Below are positions 55,715 to 64,000 of a stretch of DNA of 64,000 nt, in pieces. Below the pieces are notes generated by a model that saw only the letters and a program-made list of their open reading frames with translations, did not search any database and was not told where the DNA came from. The position numbers were made by a program, and so were the translations under genes. This DNA comes from Dictyoglomus sp. (GTDB taxonomy: Bacteria; Dictyoglomota; Dictyoglomia; Dictyoglomales; Dictyoglomaceae): positions 23,235 through 87,234 of the forward strand of contig JANXBZ010000011.1 in the NCBI GenBank assembly GCA_025060475.1, in the 5' to 3' direction. Each line of letters opens with the position of its first letter. Within the stretch, counting starts at the first letter, position 1.

Positions 55715-57674
55715 TATTATAGAAATTGGAAGAATGGTAAGAACTTTTTCTAAAGTTGATTTTGTATTTAATCTTGTAGAATACAATGAAGAGTTAATTT
55801 TTGATAATAAAGGAAATAGAAAATTCTTAGTGATAATAGATTTTGACATTAAGGAAGAGAAAATAAAACTTAGCAGAAAAGAAATAGACCATAAGGTTTT
55901 GGAAGAGTATTTATGGGTTGGAAATAAAAAAGGTTCTTCTCCTCAAGATAGACTTACCACAGATACCATAAGGTATTTAATTTTCAATTCTGGTTATGGT
56001 TATGGTTCTTCTTTAATAAATATACTCTACAATTTAAAGAAGGGAAATTTGAGAGAACTTTTGGAAATAATAAAAAATAAGTTCTTTATAAAATTACCTT
56101 TGAAAAGAGAAAGATATTGTTTGAATTTGAATAAAATACAAAATAGAAAAGAAATATTAATTCCAGAATCTAAGGGAATTGATGAAAAACTATACATTGA
56201 AAATCTTGAAAAAAAATGGGAAAAAGAAATCTTAGATATTATTGAAGAGGAATTAGGATTAACAAAAAAAGAAATTTCTTTATATACAATAACTATAAAT
56301 AGTAGAAAAGCTTCAGAATTTGAAGAATATAGAAATTACATAGAACAAACTCTTATAGATGAAAATTTTGAGGAAAATTATGAGGGAATATGCCATATTT
56401 GTGGAGAAAGAAAGGAATTAACCTATGATACTGCAAGATTTCCAGCTAAATTTTATATTACCAAACTTATCACCTTCTCTTCAAATTTTGAAGGGAAAAA
56501 ACCAAAAAAGGGATTCTCAAAAAATTTTAGTCTATGTAGAGATTGTTATAAAGATATAATATTAGGAATAAAATTTATTCAAAACTACTTAGGAACATCC
56601 CTAGGAAATAACGATCTTTGGATTATTCCAGGATTGTTTTTGAATCCTTTGGGCAAAGAGTTGAAAGAAAGTTGGATTAAAATCTCGAGGAATTTTGTCA
56701 GATCAACTTTTAATCTAGAGGAATTTTTGAGGTTTGAGGAGGAAATTCAGAAAAGCTTAGAAGAATATAAAGAATTTGAGGAATTAATGGATTATAGCAA
56801 AGTTGACTTATTCTTTTATGAAAGTCCACCTGGTAGTGCAGCCTTTAAGATAAAAGAATATATAAAAGATGTACATTTAAAAAGGGTAGAAAAGATCAGA
56901 AAAACAATAAGAGATGTAGAGAATTTAGGAAAATCTCTATTTGGGGAAAGAGAAAATTGGTTTTTAGGATTAGAAAATATTTACTTTCTTATTCCAATAA
57001 GAAGAGGAAGAGTTTCAGAGTATAAAAAACTTTTAGATCTTTATGAAGCTATCTTTTTGGAACACAAACTTGATAAAAGAATAATTATAAATTATTTTGT
57101 AGAACTGGCAAAGATTTATATATTTGAAAAATTTCCTCAATATAACATAAAAAAGGTTAAGAATAACGATTTAGAAATGTCCCTTTCAATCCTAAAAACT
57201 AATCTTCTCCTTAAATTATTTGAAAAGATAAATCTTATCGAAGGAGGTGAAAATATGCCTGAATTATTAGAAAATTTATTGGACGAAGACATTCAAAATT
57301 ACATTTTAAAAATGGGGTATGAAGAAGAAGAAACTGCTTTGTTTCTTTTAGGGTATTTAATTGGTGAAATTGGGTATGAGCAAGTAAGAGGTGGAGATTT
57401 CAATGCTAAAAAGCCTATTCTTAACAAGATCAATTTCAATGGGATAAGTTCTAAAAATCTTATTAATTTATCCAATGAGATCTTTGAGAAACTGGATCAG
57501 TACAGGATAAGAGGCTATAATGAAAAAATTTTTTCTGCTATGAAATTTCTCATGGATAAAAATATAAAATCTTGGAAATTAAACGATAATGAGAATGTTT
57601 ACTATATTCTCTCTGGGTACGCTTTCAACACATATAAAAGAATAAAGAGTATAAAAGGAAGGGAGGAACAATAA
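55704..57674 (+). CDS. cas8b: Type I-B Cascade large subunit Cas8b (Csh1/TM1802 family)
   Basis: Cas8b finds the PAM and begins target unwinding in the type I-B complex. The 656-residue protein has a zinc-finger-like region with CHICGE (near 229) and CRDC (near 277), as in the TM1802 family. ATG 55704 follows AAAGGAGG by 10 nt and is preferred to an in-frame ATG at 55662. Near the 3' end a strong internal ribosome-binding site (57241-57250) precedes in-frame ATG 57255, which should yield a separate C-terminal product (see the Cas11 entry). The stop overlaps the cas7 start by one base (TAATG). Confidence 0.93.
   Translation: MLSNIIEIGRMVRTFSKVDFVFNLVEYNEELIFDNKGNRKFLVIIDFDIKEEKIKLSRKEIDHKVLEEYLWVGNKKGSSPQDRLTTDTIRYLIFNSGYGYGSSLINILYNLKKGNLRELLEIIKNKFFIKLPLKRERYCLNLNKIQNRKEILIPESKGIDEKLYIENLEKKWEKEILDIIEEELGLTKKEISLYTITINSRKASEFEEYRNYIEQTLIDENFEENYEGICHICGERKELTYDTARFPAKFYITKLITFSSNFEGKKPKKGFSKNFSLCRDCYKDIILGIKFIQNYLGTSLGNNDLWIIPGLFLNPLGKELKESWIKISRNFVRSTFNLEEFLRFEEEIQKSLEEYKEFEELMDYSKVDLFFYESPPGSAAFKIKEYIKDVHLKRVEKIRKTIRDVENLGKSLFGERENWFLGLENIYFLIPIRRGRVSEYKKLLDLYEAIFLEHKLDKRIIINYFVELAKIYIFEKFPQYNIKKVKNNDLEMSLSILKTNLLLKLFEKINLIEGGENMPELLENLLDEDIQNYILKMGYEEEETALFLLGYLIGEIGYEQVRGGDFNAKKPILNKINFNGISSKNLINLSNEIFEKLDQYRIRGYNEKIFSAMKFLMDKNIKSWKLNDNENVYYILSGYAFNTYKRIKSIKGREEQ
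57241..57250 (+). promoter_or_regulatory. Internal ribosome-binding site inside cas8b
   Basis: AAGGAGGTGA matches the anti-Shine-Dalgarno end of 16S rRNA over 10 bases and is 4 nt before in-frame ATG 57255. In the cas8b frame it encodes part of IEGGEN. A complete match this close to an ATG is unlikely to be only coding. Confidence 0.85.
57255..57674 (+). CDS. cas11b: Internally initiated Cas11b small subunit (C-terminal part of Cas8b)
   Basis: In type I-B, I-C and I-D systems the small subunit Cas11 is made from an internal start in the cas8 or cas10d gene; this is known from published work on related systems. Here ATG 57255 is in frame (517 codons after the cas8b start) and would give 139 residues, a usual Cas11 size. 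The product starts MPELLENLLDEDIQNYILKM and looks almost entirely helical, as Cas11 is. Several copies should bind along the Cascade belly beside Cas7. The AAGGAGGTGA site is stronger than that of any other gene in this locus. Confidence 0.8.
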   Translation: MPELLENLLDEDIQNYILKMGYEEEETALFLLGYLIGEIGYEQVRGGDFNAKKPILNKINFNGISSKNLINLSNEIFEKLDQYRIRGYNEKIFSAMKFLMDKNIKSWKLNDNENVYYILSGYAFNTYKRIKSIKGREEQ

Positions 57675-58627
57675 TGGGAATCTATTTAAAAAACTCTGAA
57701 ATATTATTTCTTTATGATGCTAAATTAACGAATCCTAATGGAGATCCTGATGATGAAAATAAACCCAGAATGGACTATGAAAAAGAAATAAACTTAGTAA
57801 GCGATGTAAGACTTAAAAGATACATTAGAGATTATTTGGAAAGTCAAGGTTATGAAATTTTCGTAGCAAAGGTAGATGGCGAAACTGTTGACGCCACAGA
57901 AAGATTAAAAAAACTTTTCCAAAAAGAAGGAAAAAATGTAAATTTAAACAAAATGACAAAAGAAGATATAAATTTCTTACTTTCTAAATTAATCGATGTA
58001 AGACTTTTTGGTGCTACTATGCCCATAAAAGCAGGAGAAGAGGAGAAAGGAGCAAGTTCTACTTTTACAGGACCCATTCAGTTTACTTGGGGATATTCCC
58101 TTAATAAAGTAGAACTCGTAACTTCAAGTTCTATAACTTCTACTTTTGCAGGGAGAGATGAGGGAGGAAAAGGTCAATACGGAACTTTTGGAAAAGACTG
58201 GAGATTATATTATTCTTTAATTGCCTTTTATGGGATCATAAGTGGCTATAGAGCAAAATACACAAATCTTTCTGAAGAGGATGTAAAACTTCTTGATAAA
58301 GCATTAATTGAAGCAATTCCTCAAATGGCATCTACAAGAAGTAAAATAGGACAAAAGCCTAGATTTCTACTGAGAATCGAATATGACAGACCTTACTTTT
58401 TAGGAGATTTAAGAAATAAAATTAAATTAAATAAAGATGAGAATTTAAGAGATATTCAAGATTTTGAATTAGATTTATCTTTGCTTAAAGATCTTTTGAT
58501 TCAAAATTTAGAAAAGATTGAAAAAATATACATCTATGAAGATTCAGAATTGAAAATAAAAGATGGTAAATTTTCAGATCAATTAAAGGAAAAATTTAAA
58601 GAAAATATTGTAAATCTATCAATATAG
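57674..58627 (+). CDS. cas7: Type I-B Cascade backbone Cas7 (Csh2)
   Basis: Cas7 subunits coat the crRNA spacer in Cascade. The 317 residues begin with EILFLYDAKLTNPNGDPDDE, the Csh2 signature, followed by VSDVRLKRYIRDYLE and GPIQFTWGYSLNKVE. The ATG overlaps the cas8b stop by a base. It is followed after 16 nt by cas5. Confidence 0.95.
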   Translation: MGIYLKNSEILFLYDAKLTNPNGDPDDENKPRMDYEKEINLVSDVRLKRYIRDYLESQGYEIFVAKVDGETVDATERLKKLFQKEGKNVNLNKMTKEDINFLLSKLIDVRLFGATMPIKAGEEEKGASSTFTGPIQFTWGYSLNKVELVTSSSITSTFAGRDEGGKGQYGTFGKDWRLYYSLIAFYGIISGYRAKYTNLSEEDVKLLDKALIEAIPQMASTRSKIGQKPRFLLRIEYDRPYFLGDLRNKIKLNKDENLRDIQDFELDLSLLKDLLIQNLEKIEKIYIYEDSELKIKDGKFSDQLKEKFKENIVNLSI

Positions 58628-58643
58628 AAAGAATGGTGAAATT

Positions 58644-59399
58644 ATGAGAATTTTGGTTTTCGATTTTTATGGAAAAATGGCTCATTTTAGAAAGTTTTAT
58701 ACAAACTCTTCTTCACTATCTTATTATTTTCCACCTCGCACAACCATAATAGGGCTTATTGCAGGTCTTCTTGGCTATGAAAGAGATACTTATTATGAGC
58801 TTTTTTCTCCAGAAAATACAAAAATTACATTATCCATTCGATCTCCTTTAAGAAAGATTATACAAATGATTAACTATGTGTGGGCAGATGATGTTAAGTA
58901 TCTAAATGCGAGTAAAGGGCAACATACTCAAGTTCCCTTTGAAATTATTTTTCCTCAGAACATAAAAGAAAACGTATGTTATAGAATATTCTTTTTTCAC
59001 AGAAATGAAGATATCTTAAATGCTTTAGAAGAAAAGATTAAAAATTATACTTTTTGCTTTCCTCCTTATCTTGGAGTTACCGAATTTGTTGGTAATATAG
59101 AATTTGTTGGAAAAGGATCTATGGAAAAAAATGAAGAAAATCGGGTAATTTTAGACTCTATCATCAGTGTTGATTATATAAAAAACAGGACAATCAATTT
59201 AGAAACCTATCCAGGTGCACAATACATTAAAGAAAAGATGCCTTTCTCATTTGATAAATACAGAATGCTAAAAGATCCACCAAGAGAATATATTGGAGAA
59301 ATAAAAACAAGTAAGATAGTACTAAGAGGAAAAATTGATTATTATAAAATTAAAATCAATGAATCAACGATTTATAATGTAGTTTTTATGGAGGACTAA
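58644..59399 (+). CDS. cas5: Type I-B Cascade protein Cas5
   Basis: Cas5 caps the 5' handle of the crRNA in Cascade. The 251 residues start ILVFDFYGKMAHFRKFYT and continue with SYYFPPRTTIIGLIAGLLGY, as in Cas5h/Cas5b. It has no catalytic role expected, as Cas6 is separate. It is followed by cas3 after 1 nt. Confidence 0.93.
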   Translation: MRILVFDFYGKMAHFRKFYTNSSSLSYYFPPRTTIIGLIAGLLGYERDTYYELFSPENTKITLSIRSPLRKIIQMINYVWADDVKYLNASKGQHTQVPFEIIFPQNIKENVCYRIFFFHRNEDILNALEEKIKNYTFCFPPYLGVTEFVGNIEFVGKGSMEKNEENRVILDSIISVDYIKNRTINLETYPGAQYIKEKMPFSFDKYRMLKDPPREYIGEIKTSKIVLRGKIDYYKIKINESTIYNVVFMED

Positions 59400-59400
59400 A

Positions 59401-61800
59401 ATGAATTTTTATGCCCATGTCGAGAAAAAAGGAGAAGAAATAAACTTTGAAGAATCTGTATTACTTAAAAAACATTTAGAAGAGGTAGGAAAAAGAACCG
59501 CAGAATATTTCTTTTTTGAGGGAGGAGATTTTGAAAGAATAGCTTATTATGTAGGCGCTACTCATGATTTTGGAAAGTATACTACTTATTTCCAAAAGAG
59601 ACTTTTAGAAATACAAGATTTTGGGAAACTTGCTGATCACGGATATATCTCCTCCCTATATTCTGCATTTGTTTTTAGAAAAAAGCTTAACCAGATAACT
59701 GAAATTGATAGCGCATTAAAAGAATTTTTGCCTTTTATTTCTTTCTTTGTCATTTATCATCACCATTTAGACCTCTCTTCTCTCTCAAGACTTAGATGTA
59801 CCCTGGAAGATAGTGCTAAGAAAGAAATCTTATTAAAACAAATAGAAGACATGAAAAATAATGCAGAAATAATAAATATAGATTTAGAAAATCTCTTTTT
59901 ACCTTCTATAGAGGAGTTTGAACAAAATCTAGATTATATAATTGATTTCTTAAGAAGAGAACTCTATAGATTTGAAAATAAATTAGAAGAGGAAGAAAAA
60001 CTAAGAATAGCAGTATTTTCTTTAGCTCTATTTTCTTCTCTTATTGATGCAGATAAAAAATCTGCAGGAAAAATAAAAGATATAGATAGAAAAGAAATTC
60101 CAGAAGATATTGTTGAAGTCTATAAAAGAGAGGCTTTTAAGGAAAGTAAAGATTATATTAATCAATTAAGAGAAGAAATTTTTCAGAAAGTTATTAAAAA
60201 AATAGATAATATAGATATAAAAAAACAAAAAATTTTTACTTTTACATCTCCAACAGGATCAGGTAAAACTTTAACAGGCTTTGCATTTGCTTTAAAACTC
60301 AGAAAGAAAATAGAAGAAGAGTTTGGATACACTCCAAGAATTATTTATTCTTTACCTTTTATTTCTATAATTAATCAAAATTATAACGTATTAAAAGATG
60401 TTCTATCAAAAATAGAAGATTTTAAAGGAAATTCCTCTTCTTATATAATTAGCCATCATCATTTAACAAAAATAGAATATGAAGAAGAAAATGAATTTAA
60501 AGAAGTAGACGAATCTTTAGCTCTTATTGAATCCTGGGAATCAGAAGTTATAGTTACCACCTTTGTACAGCTTTTGCATACTATAATTGGTTTTAAAAAC
60601 AGTTTTCTAAAAAAATATCACAATATATCAAGAAGTATAATTATTCTTGATGAAGTACAAAACATACCCGTAGAATATTGGAATTTAATAGAAAAAATTT
60701 TTAAACTCATGTCCAAATATCTAAACTGCTATATTATTCTAATGACAGCAACAAAACCTTTAATATTTTCTTCTGACGATACTTTAGAGCTTCTTGATGA
60801 CAATGAAATCTACTATGGGAAATTCAACAGGGTATTACTTTTTAGCGAGGTAAAAGAAGAAAAAAATTTAGATTCTCTTCTTCGCTGGTTTATAGATTTA
60901 TATGATTCCGAAAAATCTTATATGATAGAATTAAATACAATAAGATCTTCCATTGAATTCTATAATAAGCTAAAAGAAAAAAAATTATGCTCACCTCTTT
61001 ACTATCTTTCAGCAAATATTATTCCTAAAGAAAGATTTGAAAGAATAGAAAGAATAAAAAGAGATTTAAGTAATGGACTAAAACCTGTACTTGTTTCAAC
61101 TCAAGTTGTAGAGGCAGGTGTAGATATAGATTTTGATGTAGTAATAAGAGATATAGGCCCCTTAGATTCTATTATTCAAGCTTCTGGAAGATGCAATAGA
61201 AATTTTAAATTAGACACAGGAGAGGTTTATGTGGTATCTCTAAAAGATGAAAGTGGAAAATCTTATGCTAATATGGTATACAAAAAACTTGCTCCAAGAA
61301 TTGCTTTTGAAACTTTAATTACTTTTAGTAAAATCAAAGAATCAGAATTTATAAAAATGATAAATAATTACTTTGAAAGACTAAAATTTGAAAAATCTCA
61401 AGAAGAATCTGAAGTTATTTTATCAGCCCTAAAAGATCTTAAATTTTATGAAGATAAAGAGATCATCTCTGTTAGCTCTTTTAAACTTATAGACGAAAAA
61501 GGATTAGTTTATCCAGTATTTATTGAAATTGATGAGGAAGCTCAAAGAACATGGGATAAGTTTAAAAAAATAATTTTGAATGATTCTTTAAAAAGATGGG
61601 AGAAGAAAAGAAAGCTTTTAGAGATAAAAGCAAAACTTGAAGAATATATAGTCAATGTAAGAATAGAAAAAAATGCTCCATGGATTTTTGAAATAACCTT
61701 TGATCAAAATATAGGATATGTACCCATGTCTAAGATTCCTGATTATTATAATTCAGAGACAGGATTTAAAAAGAACGAGTTGAATTGTGTGGTCTACTAA
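59401..61800 (+). CDS. cas3: CRISPR-associated helicase/nuclease Cas3
   Basis: Cas3 degrades DNA targets recruited by Cascade. The 799-residue protein has an N-terminal HD nuclease domain (KKHLEEVGKR near 23, ATHDFGKY near 55, HHHLD near 120) and a superfamily 2 helicase with Walker A SPTGSGKTLTGFA near 283, DEVQN in place of the DEAD box near 416, and VVEAGVDIDFDVVIRD and ASGRCNRN late. Both nuclease and helicase appear intact. It precedes cas4. Confidence 0.94.
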   Translation: MNFYAHVEKKGEEINFEESVLLKKHLEEVGKRTAEYFFFEGGDFERIAYYVGATHDFGKYTTYFQKRLLEIQDFGKLADHGYISSLYSAFVFRKKLNQITEIDSALKEFLPFISFFVIYHHHLDLSSLSRLRCTLEDSAKKEILLKQIEDMKNNAEIINIDLENLFLPSIEEFEQNLDYIIDFLRRELYRFENKLEEEEKLRIAVFSLALFSSLIDADKKSAGKIKDIDRKEIPEDIVEVYKREAFKESKDYINQLREEIFQKVIKKIDNIDIKKQKIFTFTSPTGSGKTLTGFAFALKLRKKIEEEFGYTPRIIYSLPFISIINQNYNVLKDVLSKIEDFKGNSSSYIISHHHLTKIEYEEENEFKEVDESLALIESWESEVIVTTFVQLLHTIIGFKNSFLKKYHNISRSIIILDEVQNIPVEYWNLIEKIFKLMSKYLNCYIILMTATKPLIFSSDDTLELLDDNEIYYGKFNRVLLFSEVKEEKNLDSLLRWFIDLYDSEKSYMIELNTIRSSIEFYNKLKEKKLCSPLYYLSANIIPKERFERIERIKRDLSNGLKPVLVSTQVVEAGVDIDFDVVIRDIGPLDSIIQASGRCNRNFKLDTGEVYVVSLKDESGKSYANMVYKKLAPRIAFETLITFSKIKESEFIKMINNYFERLKFEKSQEESEVILSALKDLKFYEDKEIISVSSFKLIDEKGLVYPVFIEIDEEAQRTWDKFKKIILNDSLKRWEKKRKLLEIKAKLEEYIVNVRIEKNAPWIFEITFDQNIGYVPMSKIPDYYNSETGFKKNELNCVVY

Positions 61801-61808
61801 ACATAAAT

Positions 61809-62303
61809 ATGGCTTATGTAAATGGAACCTTAATAGCAAGCTATTTTATATGTAAAAGAGAATTATGGTTTATGGCTCATGAACTTACTCCTGATCAAGA
61901 TAATTCTTTTCTAGAATTAGGAAGATTCATAGAAGAGGATTACTATAAAAGAGAAGAAAAAGGTTTTATAGTAGGAGAAATGAAAATTGATATAGTAAAA
62001 CAAGGAGACGAGAATGTTATTATTGGAGAAATCAAAAAATCAAGTAGATCAGAACTTACTGGAATAATGCAGCTATCTTATTATTTAATGAGATTAAAAG
62101 AAATTGGAATTATAGCAAAAGGAGAAGTATTAATTCCTAAAGAGAGAAAGAAAATTCCTGTAGAACTCACAAAAGAGATAGAAGAGAAATTAAGAAAAGC
62201 TATAGAAGAAATCCAAATGATCATAATGGAGCCTTTTCCACCTAAACTCGAAAAAATACCTTATTGTACTCATTGTGCATATAGAGAATTTTGTTGGTCA
62301 TGA
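61809..62303 (+). CDS. cas4: Spacer-acquisition nuclease Cas4
   Basis: Cas4 is a PD-(D/E)XK nuclease with an iron-sulfur cluster that trims new spacers next to the PAM. The 164 residues show VNGTLIASYFICKRELW near the start, EIKKSSRS in the nuclease core, and CTHCAYREFCW at the end; Cys in ICKRELW plus the last three give the four cluster ligands. ATG 61809 is chosen because it gives the normal N-terminus; TTG 61785 is also possible. Neither has a clear ribosome-binding site, so coupling to cas3 is likely. Confidence 0.92.
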   Translation: MAYVNGTLIASYFICKRELWFMAHELTPDQDNSFLELGRFIEEDYYKREEKGFIVGEMKIDIVKQGDENVIIGEIKKSSRSELTGIMQLSYYLMRLKEIGIIAKGEVLIPKERKKIPVELTKEIEEKLRKAIEEIQMIIMEPFPPKLEKIPYCTHCAYREFCWS

Positions 62304-63292
62304 GTGAAAATATTTATATTTTTTCAAACGGAGAGTTAAAGAGAAAACAAAATACTATTTATTTTGAAGTTAAAGACGGAAATCATAAATATTTACCAGT
62401 AGAAAATATAAGAGAAATACATCTTTTTGGAGAAGTAATCTTAAATAAAGATGCTTTAGAGTTTTTATCTCAAAAAGAAATCATTCTTCACTTTTACAAT
62501 TACTATGGCTATTATGTAGGATCTTTTTATCCTCGCGAACACTACAATTCTGGGTATATTTTATTAAAACAAGTAGAGCATTATTTAGATTTTGAAAAAA
62601 GAAGATATCTGGCATTAAAATTTGTTGAAGGAGCAATTTCTAATATCATTACAGTTTTAAGCTATTATAGAAGAAAAGGAATAAATTTAGAATCTTTAGA
62701 TAAAATAAATGCCTTATATCAAAATTTATTTTATCAAAATACTATAGAAGAAATAATGGCTATAGAAGGAAAAGTGAGAGAGATTTATTATTCGGAATTT
62801 AATAAAATAATTGAGAATAAGGAATTTATAATGGATAAAAGATCTAAAAAACCCCCAGAAAATCAAATTAATGCTTTAATAAGCTTTGGAAATTCTCTAC
62901 TATATTCTTATATTTTATCTGAAATTTACAAAACTCATCTTGACCCAAGAATAGGTTATTTACATGCAACGAATTTCAGAAGATTTACTTTGAATTTAGA
63001 TATCGCAGAAATTTTTAAACCCATAATAGTAGATAGAGTAATATTTTATATCACTAATAAAAATATGTTATCATCTAGGGATTTCGAAGAAAAATTAAAC
63101 GGAATCTATCTTAAGGAGTCTGGAAGAAAAATTTTTATAAGTAAAATAGAGGAAAAATTAAGAACTACAGTTTTTTATAAAAAACTTGGTAAAAATGTTT
63201 CTTATAGAAGATTAATAAGAATGGAACTATATAAATTAGAAAAACATCTAATAGGAGATGAAAAATATTATCCATTAATTTCTGAGTGGTAA
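62300..63292 (+). CDS. cas1: CRISPR integrase Cas1
   Basis: Cas1 joins new spacers to the leader end of the array. The 330 residues have EGAISNIITVLSYYRRKG, the acidic-site stretch AIEGKVREIYYSEFN, and the C-terminal HLDPRIGYLHATNFRRFTLN with IAEIFKPIIVDRV, the conserved metal-binding region. ATG 62300 (ATGA overlap with cas4) is preferred over TTG 62291. Confidence 0.96.
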   Translation: MSENIYIFSNGELKRKQNTIYFEVKDGNHKYLPVENIREIHLFGEVILNKDALEFLSQKEIILHFYNYYGYYVGSFYPREHYNSGYILLKQVEHYLDFEKRRYLALKFVEGAISNIITVLSYYRRKGINLESLDKINALYQNLFYQNTIEEIMAIEGKVREIYYSEFNKIIENKEFIMDKRSKKPPENQINALISFGNSLLYSYILSEIYKTHLDPRIGYLHATNFRRFTLNLDIAEIFKPIIVDRVIFYITNKNMLSSRDFEEKLNGIYLKESGRKIFISKIEEKLRTTVFYKKLGKNVSYRRLIRMELYKLEKHLIGDEKYYPLISEW

Positions 63293-63297
63293 TTATA

Positions 63298-63564
63298 ATG
63301 TATGTCATAATGGTCTATGATATCAACGAAGAAAGAGTAAATAAAGTTCTGAAAGTTGGAAGAAAATATTTAACATGGGTTCAAAACTCTGTTCTTGAGG
63401 GAGAAATAACTGAAGCAAAATTCGAAAAATTAAAGATAGAGATAAAGGAAATTATAAATCCTGAAGAAGATTCTGTAATTTTTTATATTTTTCGGACGAC
63501 AAAATATACTGAAAGAGAGATCTTAGGCATAGAAAAAAATAAAAAAGACAACATGTTCTTATGA
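63298..63564 (+). CDS. cas2: CRISPR adaptation protein Cas2
   Basis: Cas2 forms the core of the Cas1-Cas2 integration complex. The 88 residues start MYVIMVYDINEERVNKVLK, with the family aspartate after the first strand, and contain YLTWVQNSVLEGEIT. ATG 63298 is preferred to the GTG at 63286, which lies within the end of cas1. It is the last cas gene; the leader follows. Confidence 0.95.
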   Translation: MYVIMVYDINEERVNKVLKVGRKYLTWVQNSVLEGEITEAKFEKLKIEIKEIINPEEDSVIFYIFRTTKYTEREILGIEKNKKDNMFL

Positions 63565-63761
63565 TTAGATAATATTGTAAATAAAGTTAATTTTTCTGTT
63601 TATCTCCAAACTTGCAAAAACCCCAGAGGATGGACAGAAAATAAAAATTCAAATTAAATCCTCTTTACAACTGAAACTTTTTATGATAGATTATAATCAA
63701 AATTGTAGCTTTCCTATAAGGGAGTAAATTTTAGAATTTAGTTTTTTATGTAGTTCTAAGG
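63565..63761 (+). promoter_or_regulatory. CRISPR leader
   Basis: This AT-rich 197-nt stretch lies between cas2 and the first repeat. It has a perfect -10 TATAAT (63692-63697) without a good -35, a 7-bp inverted repeat AGAGGAT/ATCCTCT (63625-63631, 63658-63664), and a degenerate copy of the repeat (63701-63730). The array is oriented with ATTGAAAC at the 3' end of the repeats, so it is transcribed away from this side. Confidence 0.85.
63701..63730 (+). repeat. Degenerate CRISPR repeat copy in the leader
   Basis: Aligned without gaps, 21 of 30 bases equal the repeat, including TTGTAG (63703-63708) and the 11-base block CCTATAAGGGA (63713-63723). The 3' handle region differs. It is 31 nt upstream of the first true repeat. 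Confidence 0.65.
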
Positions 63762-64000
63762 GTTTGTAGAGTACCTATAAGGGATTGAAACAGCAATTAA
63801 ATAATTAGAAAAGCTTTTCTGCAGAAGGTTTGTAGAGTACCTATAAGGGATTGAAACTTTTTTGCAATTGTTTTAATTATCTTTTCCATAAGGGGTTTGT
63901 AGAGTACCTATAAGGGATTGAAACCCTTTGAAAGCTCGGAATATCTCAATGCCCATACACGTTTGTAGAGTACCTATAAGGGATTGAAACCTCGTTTTCA
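63762..64000 (+). CRISPR. Type I-B CRISPR array, first four repeats (continues beyond window)
   Basis: Four identical 30-bp repeats at 63762-63791, 63828-63857, 63895-63924 and 63961-63990 start GTTTGTAGAG and end GGATTGAAAC. Three complete spacers of 36, 37 and 36 nt lie between them, and 10 nt of the fourth is visible. The 8-nt 3' end ATTGAAAC is the usual type I-B crRNA handle after Cas6 cleavage. The spacers are AT-rich; I cannot name their sources. Confidence 0.98.

Noticed and set aside
63731..63761. Pseudo-spacer in the leader as a guide for the cas promoter
   Set aside because: By eye it has no convincing complementarity to 54869-54931; kept only as a search to run.

Overview
The window looks like chromosomal DNA of a thermophilic, very AT-rich bacterium, most probably a Dictyoglomus species (phylum Dictyoglomota). 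That is an inference from memory of gene content and codon style: A/T-ending codons, Lys/Glu/Ile-rich proteins, frequent TTG starts, strong AAGGAGG ribosome-binding sites and a type I-B CRISPR system. Apart from one inward-facing transport operon and two single minus-strand genes, everything reads on the + strand in long runs of overlapping genes.

Layout. 1-4069: end of a purine operon, purF (5' end outside the window)-purM-purN-purD. 4145-20265: one run of 18 genes with no gap above about 26 nt after a good promoter: polyamine genes (speD, speB), a non-hydrolysing UDP-GlcNAc 2-epimerase, comFC, hpf, secA, prfB with its programmed +1 frameshift, cell-surface polymer genes (csaB, tagA), a YitT-type membrane protein, maf, and the shape and division block mreB-mreC-mreD-mrdA-minC-minD-minE. 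20278-26875: an aromatic amino acid operon, aroE-aroC-aroB-aroF-tyrA-aroA, closed by a TrpR-superfamily regulator and a terminator shared with the converging operon. 26874-33557 (minus): an oligopeptide/oligosaccharide-type ABC importer, with a terminator between the binding-protein gene and the permeases. 33628-36990: tRNA-Gly, tRNA-Cys, tRNA-Ala, a secreted protein, an NfnAB-type electron-bifurcating transhydrogenase pair and tRNA-Arg. 37007-41336: a small secreted protein, a PATAN/DUF4388 protein, a FAD-dependent dehydrogenase and a convergent amidohydrolase. 41337-53123: a Fur-family regulator, a GGDEF-like protein, a PdtaS-like histidine kinase, then miaB-mutS-mutL-miaA-dapL-hflX (tRNA modification, mismatch repair, lysine/cell-wall synthesis, ribosome rescue). 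53115-53801 (minus): a DUF72 protein. 53882-64000: a WYL-domain regulator and a complete type I-B CRISPR-Cas locus, cas6-cas8b-cas7-cas5-cas3-cas4-cas1-cas2, with leader and the first four repeats of an array that runs off the window.

How the genes work together. The CRISPR locus is self-contained: Cas6 should cut the repeat to leave the usual 8-nt ATTGAAAC handle, Cas8b/Cas7/Cas5 build Cascade, Cas3 has both HD and helicase parts, and Cas4-Cas1-Cas2 acquire spacers. The best observation is inside cas8b: an unusually good Shine-Dalgarno sequence (AAGGAGGTGA) sits just before an in-frame ATG at 57255, which would make a separate 139-residue C-terminal product of the size of the Cas11 small subunit. 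Other items worth a second look are a degenerate repeat copy in the CRISPR leader, an 11-bp inverted repeat spanning two divergent promoters in front of the WYL regulator, an OppB-type permease whose only full-length start seems to be ATA or ATT, and a 24-bp near-palindrome in front of the Fur-family gene.
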